This document shows, one piece after another, positions 1 through 6,682 of a stretch of DNA of 64,000 nucleotides (positions are counted from its first letter, which is position 1; the number at the start of each line of letters is the position of its first letter). Below the pieces are notes generated by a model, which searched no databases, was not told where the DNA came from, and worked only from the letters and a program-made list of their open reading frames with translations. Position numbers and translations under genes: made by a program. This DNA comes from Gemmobacter megaterium (GTDB lineage: Bacteria > Pseudomonadota > Alphaproteobacteria > Rhodobacterales > Rhodobacteraceae), in NCBI RefSeq assembly GCF_900156815.1, contig NZ_FTOT01000003.1:62001-126000 (forward strand). The letters are read 5' to 3'.

Positions 1-1
1 G

Positions 2-127
2 GGGGTCGCGTTGGGGGCGGTGATCGTCCTGTGCATGGCGCTGCGCCCTCAGGGCCTTCTGGGCCATCAGGAAGCCGATGACTTTTTGTCCAGGTGGTTA
101 CGGACCGCCCCGACACGCAAGCGATAA
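2..127 (+). CDS. LivM-like branched-chain amino acid ABC permease, C-terminal fragment
   Basis: Only the last 41 codons are in the window; the gene starts to the left. A hydrophobic stretch (GAVIVLCMAL) runs straight into RPQGLLG, a sequence typical of the C-terminal end of LivM-type inner-membrane permeases for branched-chain amino acids or amides. The TAA stop at 125-127 lies 14 bp before the next start, so this transport operon probably continues into the glutamine-synthetase-family gene. That would make the ligase the first intracellular step on the imported compound, which is inference. Confidence 0.65.
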   Translation, partial: GVALGAVIVLCMALRPQGLLGHQEADDFLSRWLRTAPTRKR

Positions 128-141
128 CAGGAGGAACGAGA

Positions 142-1527
142 ATGCAACTTGCCGAACAGGCAGCGGCCTGGGCGCCGGAATACGAGGCGCAGTACAGAAA
201 ACTGAAGGCCGCCGGTGTCACCTTTCTTCACTCCCACATGGTTGATATTGCGGGCGGGTTCCGCTCCAAGATTTCGCCGCTGAAACTTTCGGCCACGGGG
301 GATGCGCTGAACGGGATCCTCTATTGCGTCTCACATGGGGATGGGCAGCCAATCGGCGATACCGCCTTTGCCTCTGTGCTGGCATCGGATGACAACGGCT
401 ACCCCAATATCCAGGCTCTGGCCGATCCGGGCAGCATCCGGCACCATGGCTGGCGGCGGGACACTGCCTCGATCATCATGAACGGTTACATGCTGGACGG
501 CACCCCCTGTGCGGTCGATCCGCGCCACGCGTTGCAGGCGGCGGATCACCGGCTGCGTGCGCTGGGGTATGAGGCGCGGGTCGCACTGGAATATGAGTTC
601 GGCATCTTCCATGCCGATCATGCCCTGATGCAGCAGGGGCGTTACCGCGAGTTGCAGCCCTGGGGCCATTCGCTGGTCAACTATGACCTAGTGCGCAGCG
701 GAGACTATCAGGATCTTGTGGCAGAATTCATGCGCCGGATGGACATGCTCGGCATCGGTGTCGCGTCGTTTGTCACCGAGTATGGCTATGGGATGTATGA
801 GTTCGCGCTGACCCCGAAACCGGCGGTCGAGGCGGCGGATGATGCCATGCGCGCCAAATTGCATCTGCGCGAGCTTTGCGCCGAGCGCGGGCTGGTCGCC
901 ACGTTCATGACCCGATTTCAGCCACCTGGCAAGGAAAGTGCGTGCGGGGCGCATCACCATGTCAGCCTGTGGCAAGGCGATACGCCGGTACTGGCGGCAG
1001 GGTTGAATGCGCTGTCCGAGGTTGGTCAGCACTTCCTTGGCGGTATGCTGCGCCACATGCGTGACACCCATGTGATGTTCCGCCCGACGCTGAATTCCTA
1101 TCGCCGGTTCGACCGGGGCGCATGGTCGCCCACGGATGTGTCCTGGGGATACGAGAATCGCACAGCTGCGATCCGTGCCATCACCACGCCGACCCCAAGC
1201 GCCTGCCGCTTCGAACATAGGGTGCCAGGGGCCGACATCAACCCCTATCTGACCCTTGCCGCCATGCTGGCCGCAGGAGCGGACGGGATCGAGAACCGCA
1301 TTGCACCGCTGCCGGTTTCGCCGGGGATGGCGCTGGCGGCCGAGCCGCTGCAATCGACGCTGGCGGCCGCCATCGCGGATTTCGCAGCATCCGATTTTTG
1401 TCGTGCGGCGTTTGGCGACACCTTTGTCGATCACTATGCGGACAGCCGGCGCAACGAGATTGCCGCCTATGAAACCTGGGCCGCGCAGCGGATCACCGAC
1501 TTCGAGTGGCAGCGGTACTTTGTCTGA
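142..1527 (+). CDS. Glutamine synthetase family ligase (GlnT/PuuA-like)
   Basis: Cytoplasmic ATP-dependent ligase that joins ammonia or an amine to the gamma-carboxyl of glutamate. The 461-residue protein has the GS beta-grasp N-terminal domain followed by the catalytic domain, with EYEF (metal/glutamate-binding Glu), ACGAHHHVSLW (equivalent of the GS HxH ATP-site segment), and the NSYRR..., ENRTAAIR and FEHRVPGADINPYL segments. An upstream GTG at 94 is open, but the ATG at 142 has AGGAGG eight bases before it and is preferred. It directly follows a LivM-like permease gene and converges on an XRE-cupin regulator like PuuR. This context favours gamma-glutamylation of an amine (type III GlnT, PuuA or IpuC) over housekeeping GlnA. 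The substrate is unknown. Confidence 0.85.
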   Translation: MQLAEQAAAWAPEYEAQYRKLKAAGVTFLHSHMVDIAGGFRSKISPLKLSATGDALNGILYCVSHGDGQPIGDTAFASVLASDDNGYPNIQALADPGSIRHHGWRRDTASIIMNGYMLDGTPCAVDPRHALQAADHRLRALGYEARVALEYEFGIFHADHALMQQGRYRELQPWGHSLVNYDLVRSGDYQDLVAEFMRRMDMLGIGVASFVTEYGYGMYEFALTPKPAVEAADDAMRAKLHLRELCAERGLVATFMTRFQPPGKESACGAHHHVSLWQGDTPVLAAGLNALSEVGQHFLGGMLRHMRDTHVMFRPTLNSYRRFDRGAWSPTDVSWGYENRTAAIRAITTPTPSACRFEHRVPGADINPYLTLAAMLAAGADGIENRIAPLPVSPGMALAAEPLQSTLAAAIADFAASDFCRAAFGDTFVDHYADSRRNEIAAYETWAAQRITDFEWQRYFV

Positions 1528-1534
1528 GCAATCT

Positions 1535-1560
1535 GCGGCCCGACCGTTCCGGCGGGCCGC
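1535..1560. terminator. Stem-loop between convergent genes
   Basis: Perfect 8-bp stem GCGGCCCG/CGGGCCGC with a 10-nt loop, seven bases after the ligase stop and before the convergent regulator stop. There is no U-tract on either strand, so it is a weak or bidirectional terminator candidate. Confidence 0.4.
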
Positions 1561-1601
1561 GCCGCCAGCATCCGGGCCTAGGCGATCAGCAGGTGCCGCG
1601 C

Positions 1602-2210
1602 TTAAGATCCGGCGGTCGGAAAGCTGGCGGGTATCGACTGGCGCACGGAATTCGACATGAACAGCAGCGTGGGCGCGTCGCCGTGGCAAACATAGCCATG
1701 CTCCATTTCGCCGTCGAACAGGATGCTGTCGCCGGTTTCGAGCAAAAGCGGTTCGTAATGCTGGGTATAGAGGATCAGGCTCCCCGAGAGGATCTGGAGA
1801 AACTCCTCGCCTGCATGGGATCGCCAGCCGCCGGTTTCCTCCAGCGAACGGCCGGTCACCGTGACGTTCCAGAACAGGTTGCTCTTGTCGCGGAAGTCGC
1901 TGCTGAGCACTTCGAACACCATGCCGCGCGTTTCATGCCGGGTTCCGGTGCCCGCCCGAACGATCGAGCGCCGCGCCAGCGGCCGCACGCTGGGCGCCGA
2001 CAGGAACGAGGTTACCGGCACATGCAGCACCCCGGCGATCTTCAACGCCAGATCGACCGAAATCCGCTGTTTGCCGTTTTCAAGCTTGGAAAGCTGGGAA
2101 ACCGTCAGGCCCGAGCGTTCGCTCAGTTCCTTCAGAGAGAGGTTCAGCCGTTTGCGGGTCTGCCGTATGGCCCCGCCAAGATCTCCAGCAACACCTTCGT
2201 CCAAGACCAT
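1602..2210 (-). CDS. XRE-family regulator with C-terminal cupin domain (PuuR-like architecture)
   Basis: A 202-residue DNA-binding sensor. Residues about 14-66 form an XRE helix-turn-helix (IRQTRKRLNLSLKELSERSGLTVSQLSKLENGK). Residues about 120-195 form a cupin_2 barrel (HAGEEFLQILSG, LLLETGDSILFDGEMEHGY) that probably binds a small effector. The start is placed at the ATG whose upstream strand reads AGAAGGAAATGGA; a start 15 codons earlier is possible. PuuR of the putrescine pathway has the same HTH-cupin order and also neighbours a GS-family ligase and an aldehyde dehydrogenase. A good promoter with an inverted repeat over its -10 lies just upstream, suggesting autoregulation. Likely targets are the ligase, amidohydrolase and aldehyde dehydrogenase genes around it. 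Confidence 0.88.
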   Translation of the reverse strand: MVLDEGVAGDLGGAIRQTRKRLNLSLKELSERSGLTVSQLSKLENGKQRISVDLALKIAGVLHVPVTSFLSAPSVRPLARRSIVRAGTGTRHETRGMVFEVLSSDFRDKSNLFWNVTVTGRSLEETGGWRSHAGEEFLQILSGSLILYTQHYEPLLLETGDSILFDGEMEHGYVCHGDAPTLLFMSNSVRQSIPASFPTAGS

Positions 2211-2224
2211 TCCATTTCCTTCTG

Positions 2225-2266
2225 CCCTATCGGCGACACTATAGGGTCTGGGCATCGCCGTGTCAG
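2225..2266 (-). promoter_or_regulatory. Promoter and candidate operator of the XRE-cupin gene
   Basis: On the minus strand CTGACA (2266-2261) and TATAGT (2243-2238) are separated by exactly 17 bp, close to a sigma-70 consensus. An inverted repeat CCCTAT-N10-ATAGGG (2225-2246) covers the -10, as expected for an autorepressor site. The ATG of the regulator is 28 bp downstream of the -10. Both promoter and repeat are read directly; function is inferred. Confidence 0.6.
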
Positions 2267-2286
2267 CCGGTCGTTGCCGCAGTTTG

Positions 2287-3069
2287 CTATCCTGCGCCAG
2301 CTTCCAGAACCTTGCCCAGAGCCTCGGTCATCACATCGGCCAGCAGCGGCGCCAGCGTCTCGGCGGTCCGGGTCGCAAACAGGGCATTGTTGATCTCCAG
2401 ATAGAGGCAAGGCAGACCGCGCTTCAAGCCATGGGCGTCCAGACTGTAGGCTTCGACCTTGCGCCAGTCATAGGGTGCGTTGTTGCCGATCCGGAGCCCA
2501 AGTGCCGGCGCGCGCCGGTGCAAACCCTCCAGCGTTGCCCGGACAAAGGCTGTCTCCTCGCGCCACAGCACGCCGATATCGACCGGGCGATGCTGCCCGG
2601 CCATGACGGGCGTAAAGGAATGCACCGAAACGATGGCGTGTCGTCCGTCCAGGGCCTGATGAATGGCCTGATCGACCGGGGCTACGGCAATGGCGCGGCG
2701 CAGTGCACGCTCTGCCCCGCTGATGGCCAGGTTGCCGGGCACCGGAATGCCGCCCAGATCCGGGCGCATGTGATCCCAATCGTCTGCATGGCGGTTGTAG
2801 TCGGTGAAGATCCTGGAGTAGCGCGTCAGCACGGCCGTCGCCGTCAGCCGTGCGGCCAGATCGCGCGTAAGCCCATCGACACCGGGATCCCACGCGTAAT
2901 GCGTTGTCAGGAATGCGGGATCCAGACCCAGGGTGCCCCAGGGCGCCGGTATCACCGCCCCGGCATGTTCGCAGAGTAACAGCAGCGGGCTGCTGCTGTC
3001 GCTGTGCAGGGTCTCGACGGCATCGGCGGCCAGTCGCGCGACCTGATCCCTGTGCAGATTCATGGTCAT
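2287..3069 (-). CDS. N-formylglutamate amidohydrolase family protein
   Basis: Hydrolase of the N-formylglutamate amidohydrolase (FGase, HutG-type) family, 260 residues, which cleaves N-formyl-L-glutamate to glutamate and formate in the classical case. Recognisable blocks are LLLCEHAGAVIPAPWGTLG near residue 25, FTDYNRHADDW near 95, VSVHSFTP near 150 (HxF metal-site block) and YLEINNALF near 230. Start and upstream stop share ATGA, so it is translationally coupled to the aldehyde dehydrogenase gene. No other hut genes are present, so histidine breakdown is unlikely. In this setting it may release glutamate from a gamma-glutamyl or N-acyl intermediate, the job done by PuuD in the putrescine pathway; that is inference. 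Confidence 0.82.
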   Translation of the reverse strand: MTMNLHRDQVARLAADAVETLHSDSSSPLLLLCEHAGAVIPAPWGTLGLDPAFLTTHYAWDPGVDGLTRDLAARLTATAVLTRYSRIFTDYNRHADDWDHMRPDLGGIPVPGNLAISGAERALRRAIAVAPVDQAIHQALDGRHAIVSVHSFTPVMAGQHRPVDIGVLWREETAFVRATLEGLHRRAPALGLRIGNNAPYDWRKVEAYSLDAHGLKRGLPCLYLEINNALFATRTAETLAPLLADVMTEALGKVLEAGAG

Positions 3070-4445
3070 TCCAAAGTGCGGATGTGAAAAGCCTTGGCCG
3101 CCGTTGTTTCCAGCAAGCCAACCCGGCCATTGGTCCGGCCAAGCCCCGACTCCTTTACCCCGCCCCACGGCAGATACAGGTCGGCATGATCGCAGCGATT
3201 GAGATACACCGTGCCGGCCTCGACCTCGTCCAGCAGTTCGATCCCGCGCGCGATGTCCGATGTCCAGATCCCTGCGGCCAGCCCGTAGCTGGAATCGTTC
3301 ATCAGCGCGATCGCCTCCTGATCACCCGAAACCGCCTGGATGCAGGCCACGGGACCGAAAAGCTCGTCGCGCATGATCGACATCCGGTGATTCAGACCCG
3401 CCAGCACCGTCGCGGGCACATAGGCGGCGCCCAGATCGCTGGTCGGCGTCAACAGTCCCCGTGCGCCCGCCGCCAGCGCGGCATCAATCTGGCCCCGGAT
3501 CCGCCCTGCGGCGGCGGCACTGACCACCGGCCCGAGCATTGCCTTGTCCCGCACCGGATGGCCAATGGTCCATTTTGCGGCCTCGGCCAGCAACGCTTCG
3601 GTGAACCGACCTTCGATCTGCTGATCGACATAGATGCGCTCGACCGAGCAACAGCTTTGCCCCGCATTCGAAAAACAGCCTTCGGCAATATCGCCGACGA
3701 TACGGTCGATATCGGCATCGGCGCGGATGTAGGTGGGGTCCTTGCCTCCCAGCTCCAGATGTACGCTGGTCATGGTGCCACCGGCCGCAGCATGAACCCG
3801 TTTGCCCCCTGCGACCGAGCCAATGAAGTTGACCGCCTGGAAGCTGCCGGCCGCGATCAGCCGTTCGGCATCCGGATGCGACAGGTGCAGGCATTGGAAC
3901 GCCCCTGCAAGGCCCCCGGCGGCCAGCCATGCCTCTTCGGCCAGTTCGGCGATGACGGGAACCTGGGGCGAGTGTTTCAGGATCACCACGTTGCCCGCCA
4001 GCAGCGGCTGGCTGACCAGATATCCCAGCATTGCTGTCGGATAGTTCCAGGCGCAGATCGACAGATGCAGACCGCTTGCGACCGGGCGGGTAAAGCGGCG
4101 GATTCCGGTGTCTGTTTCAAATTCGGCATCGGCCAGCGTGCCACTTGCCGCCGCAGTCAGCAGTTCGCCGATCAGCGCAAGCCGCGGAGTTTCGTCTGCC
4201 TGCCAGGCCGGGCGCCCGATCCCCCAGGTGACGGCCTCGGCCAATGCCGCCGCGCGTGCCCGCATTTCGGCGCCAAAGCGCAGCAAGATTGCGCTGCGTT
4301 CGGCCAGCGGCACGCGCCGCCATACCGACATCGCCGCGCGGGCTGCCGCCAACCGCGTCGAAATTTCCGCTTCCGATGCAAAAGGACGTTCCAGGTAAAG
4401 CGATCCATCGACCGGCGAGATTACGGAAAACCTGTTCTGAGACAT
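3066..4445 (-). CDS. NAD(P)-dependent aldehyde dehydrogenase
   Basis: Cytoplasmic oxidation of an aldehyde to an acid. The 459-residue protein has the full ALDH fold: CAWNYP cofactor segment near 131, FIGS near 207, HLELGGKDP with general base Glu231, and NAGQSC with nucleophile Cys265, ending in the WGGVKESGLGR segment. Length and motifs resemble short succinate-semialdehyde dehydrogenase-like ALDHs. A GTG 12 codons upstream (4481) would also be open, but its only Shine-Dalgarno match abuts the start codon, so the ATG at 4445 is preferred with some doubt. It is first in a two-gene unit with the amidohydrolase and divergent from an SDR gene. A Puu-like role on a gamma-glutamyl aldehyde is plausible but not shown. 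Confidence 0.9.
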   Translation of the reverse strand: MSQNRFSVISPVDGSLYLERPFASEAEISTRLAAARAAMSVWRRVPLAERSAILLRFGAEMRARAAALAEAVTWGIGRPAWQADETPRLALIGELLTAAASGTLADAEFETDTGIRRFTRPVASGLHLSICAWNYPTAMLGYLVSQPLLAGNVVILKHSPQVPVIAELAEEAWLAAGGLAGAFQCLHLSHPDAERLIAAGSFQAVNFIGSVAGGKRVHAAAGGTMTSVHLELGGKDPTYIRADADIDRIVGDIAEGCFSNAGQSCCSVERIYVDQQIEGRFTEALLAEAAKWTIGHPVRDKAMLGPVVSAAAAGRIRGQIDAALAAGARGLLTPTSDLGAAYVPATVLAGLNHRMSIMRDELFGPVACIQAVSGDQEAIALMNDSSYGLAAGIWTSDIARGIELLDEVEAGTVYLNRCDHADLYLPWGGVKESGLGRTNGRVGLLETTAAKAFHIRTLE

Positions 4446-4493
4446 GTGTGAGGGCCCTGCTGAACTTGCATACTTCGTCACTCCAACCAGAGA

Positions 4494-4554
4494 TTTTCTA
4501 TTTTGGCAACTTTTTTCTATTTTGGCTTGATTCCGTTTCGAAACGCGCTAGGCT
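4494..4554. promoter_or_regulatory. Divergent regulatory region with tandem 14-bp repeats and a palindrome
   Basis: Between the aldehyde dehydrogenase and SDR starts, TTTTCTATTTTGGC occurs twice without mismatch (4494-4507 and 4513-4526), 19 bp apart start to start. It is followed by the perfect 12-bp palindrome CGTTTCGAAACG (4534-4545). A weak promoter for the SDR may be TTGATT (4527-4532) with TAGGCT (4549-4554), 16-bp spacer. The strong drop in GC compared with the flanks supports a control region. The XRE-cupin protein is the obvious local candidate to bind it. Confidence 0.55.
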
Positions 4555-4608
4555 CGCAGCAATCAAGGAATAAAGGCGCCGCAGTAACGGGCCTCCGGGA
4601 GTTACAAG

Positions 4609-5367
4609 ATGATCACATATGACTTTTCCGGGCGACATGCCGTCGTGACCGGGGCTGGTGGCGGTATGGGCGAAGCCATTGCCCGTGCCTTGCTGGAGGC
4701 TGGCGCAGCGGTAACTGCCATTGACCTCAAGCCGCAACCCGAAAGCCTGGTCGGGTATGGTGATCGGCTGACCTATTGCGTCGGCGATCTGGCCGATGCT
4801 GGCTTTGTCGCGCGCACAATTGCGCAGGCGGGTGCTGTGCGGGGCAGCATCGATTATCTGGCCAATGTCGCGGGCGTGCTGTGGTTCGGCCGTGACCGCT
4901 CGGTGCTTGAAATGGATATGGAGACCTGGGACAAGGTTCTGGCAATCAACCTGACCGCCCCGGCGCTGACCGCGCGGGCCGCCGTGCCCTTCATGCGCAA
5001 GACCGGGCGTGGCGCGGCGATGGTGCATTTCTCGACCATTCAGTGGTATCGTGGCGACCCGAACCCTCAGGATGCCTATCAGGCCTCGAAGGCGGGTCTT
5101 TGTGCGCTGTCGAAATCCCTTGCCATGCAACTGGCCGCCGAGGGGATCCGGTCCAACGCGATCTGTCCAGGGATGACGGCGACCCCGCTTCAGGCGCGCT
5201 GGGACAGTGACGAGACGCTGAAGGCAGTCGCGGCCTATGCGCCTTTGGGGCGCATAGGCACGCCGCAGGACATGGCAAACGCTGCGCTGTTCCTGCTGTC
5301 GGATGCGGCCAGCTATATCACCGGGATTGAAGTTCCCGTTGATGGTGGCCTGCTGATGCGGATGTAG
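4609..5367 (+). CDS. SDR family NAD(P)-dependent oxidoreductase
   Basis: Classical short-chain dehydrogenase/reductase, 252 residues. It shows the cofactor motif TGAGGGMG (residues 14-21), an acidic residue after the second strand (AIDLKP, suggesting NAD rather than NADP), NVAG near 86, Ser in FSTIQ near 143, and the catalytic YxxxK in YQASK near 157. The C-terminal GIEVPVDGGLLM is the usual family ending. GGGAG lies eight bases before the ATG. The substrate cannot be read; it probably acts on an alcohol, ketone or hydroxy acid related to the neighbouring aldehyde dehydrogenase pathway. It is divergent from that gene and shares its control region. Confidence 0.9.
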   Translation: MITYDFSGRHAVVTGAGGGMGEAIARALLEAGAAVTAIDLKPQPESLVGYGDRLTYCVGDLADAGFVARTIAQAGAVRGSIDYLANVAGVLWFGRDRSVLEMDMETWDKVLAINLTAPALTARAAVPFMRKTGRGAAMVHFSTIQWYRGDPNPQDAYQASKAGLCALSKSLAMQLAAEGIRSNAICPGMTATPLQARWDSDETLKAVAAYAPLGRIGTPQDMANAALFLLSDAASYITGIEVPVDGGLLMRM

Positions 5368-5400
5368 CCGGGACGGTCGCGCCCGTATCGCTTGGGGGCT

Positions 5401-5576
5401 GCCAACACTCGGTTGGAACCCCCCGAGGATGGGCGGCGATCAAAGGATCGCGGTATCCCTTGCCCGGATACGGCGTCAAGGCCGGTGGTGAGCTGGGTAT
5501 CCTGTCGCAGGGCGAGATCGTCGATATGGCTGAAGGCAAGCGGCGCGCTGGCCTTATCCGCCGTGCATGTGACTGA
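5401..5576 (+). other. Unexplained structured segment or gene remnant
   Basis: Between the SDR gene and the convergent dehydrogenase. Three hairpins follow one another: CTCGG/CCGAG (5408-5427), GCGATC/GATCGC (5436-5451) and GTATCC/GGATAC (5453-5471). One plus-strand frame from 5403 to the TGA at 5574-5576 stays open and reads like protein (ends GLIRRACD), but it has no start codon or ribosome site and I do not recognise it. It could be a decayed C-terminus, a small structured RNA or simply a terminator region. Confidence 0.3.
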
Positions 5577-5580
5577 ACGT

Positions 5581-6621
5581 CTAGGCCGGAGCCTGCACGA
5601 TCTGCGCTGCGGCACCAATCGCCGCCCGTGCCAGTTCATCGGCGGCCACGTCCGGGGCCACCCCGGCAGTATCCGCAAACCTGAACACCTGATCCAACCT
5701 CCCGGCCGTTTCCAGAACGCGGCTGCGGGTCTGGTCTGCGGACCAGCCGAGATGTTCACCTGCGACGTTGATGATCCCACCAGCGTTGACCACATAGTCC
5801 GGGGCGTAGAGGATATCGCGCGCGGCCAGCCGGGCGCCGTCCTGCGGTGTGGCCAATTGATTGTTGGCGGCCCCGCAGATCACCTTGGCCCGGAGTTCCG
5901 GGATGGTGCCCGCGTGGATCACGGCCCCCAACGCACAGGGGGCGAAGACATGCGCCTCGGTCGCGTGGATGCGGTCCGGGGGAACGATCCGCGCGCCGGT
6001 GCGCGCTGCGACCTGGCGGACGTGGGCGTCGGAAAGATCGGCCACCACCAGCCGGGCCCCGGCGGCATGGAGCAGATCCGCCAGCGCGCTGCCGACATGG
6101 CCAAGCCCCTGGATGGCCACCACACAGCCTGCAAGATCTGTGCCCAACCGCCGCTGCACACTGGCGCGCATCGACACAAATACCCCCTGCGCCGTCCAGG
6201 GCGACGGGTCGCCCCCAGGGCCGGGGCCATCCGCAGGCAGGCCCGCCACATGCCGGGTGGAACTGGCAACGGCCAGCATGTCCTCGACCGAGGTTCCAAC
6301 ATCTTCGGCGGTGATGTAGCGCCCGCCCAGCCCATCGACCACGCGGCCGAATGCGCGAAACAGAGCCTCACGGTTGAAGTGGCCGGGAGGGCGCCGGATG
6401 ACCGCTTTGCCGCCACCCATCGGCAGACCGGCCAGCGCATTCTTGTAGCTCATGCCTTCCGCCAGCCGCATGGCATCGGCGCGCATCGCCTGCGGATCGG
6501 CATACTGCCACAAGCGGCAACCACCCGCCGCTGGCCCCAGTGCAGTGGAGTGCAGCACGATACAGCCGACAAGGCCGGTGTCGGGGTCGTGAAAGTCCAC
6601 GATGTCTTCGGGTTGGGTCAC
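5581..6621 (-). CDS. Leucine/valine/phenylalanine dehydrogenase family protein
   Basis: Oxidative deamination of a small or branched amino acid to the 2-oxo acid with NAD, cytoplasmic. The 346-residue protein has the Glu/Leu/Phe/Val dehydrogenase layout. The N-terminal domain carries GPAAGGCR, the catalytic-lysine segment MSYKNALAGLPMGGGKAVI and AEDVGTSVEDM. The C-terminal Rossmann domain has QGLGHVGSALA, with GAANNQLA and VNAGGIINVA after it. It starts at GTG with CAGGAG seven bases upstream. Length and the absence of the hexameric GDH insertions favour the leucine dehydrogenase group over glutamate dehydrogenase. It could pair with the downstream peptide-type transporter and M20 peptidase by deaminating a released amino acid. 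Confidence 0.88.
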   Translation of the reverse strand: MTQPEDIVDFHDPDTGLVGCIVLHSTALGPAAGGCRLWQYADPQAMRADAMRLAEGMSYKNALAGLPMGGGKAVIRRPPGHFNREALFRAFGRVVDGLGGRYITAEDVGTSVEDMLAVASSTRHVAGLPADGPGPGGDPSPWTAQGVFVSMRASVQRRLGTDLAGCVVAIQGLGHVGSALADLLHAAGARLVVADLSDAHVRQVAARTGARIVPPDRIHATEAHVFAPCALGAVIHAGTIPELRAKVICGAANNQLATPQDGARLAARDILYAPDYVVNAGGIINVAGEHLGWSADQTRSRVLETAGRLDQVFRFADTAGVAPDVAADELARAAIGAAAQIVQAPA

Positions 6622-6682
6622 GGTGGTCTCCTGAGACAGAATACGGGCCGCCGCCGGGCCGGATCATGGGGATGCAGGCGGT

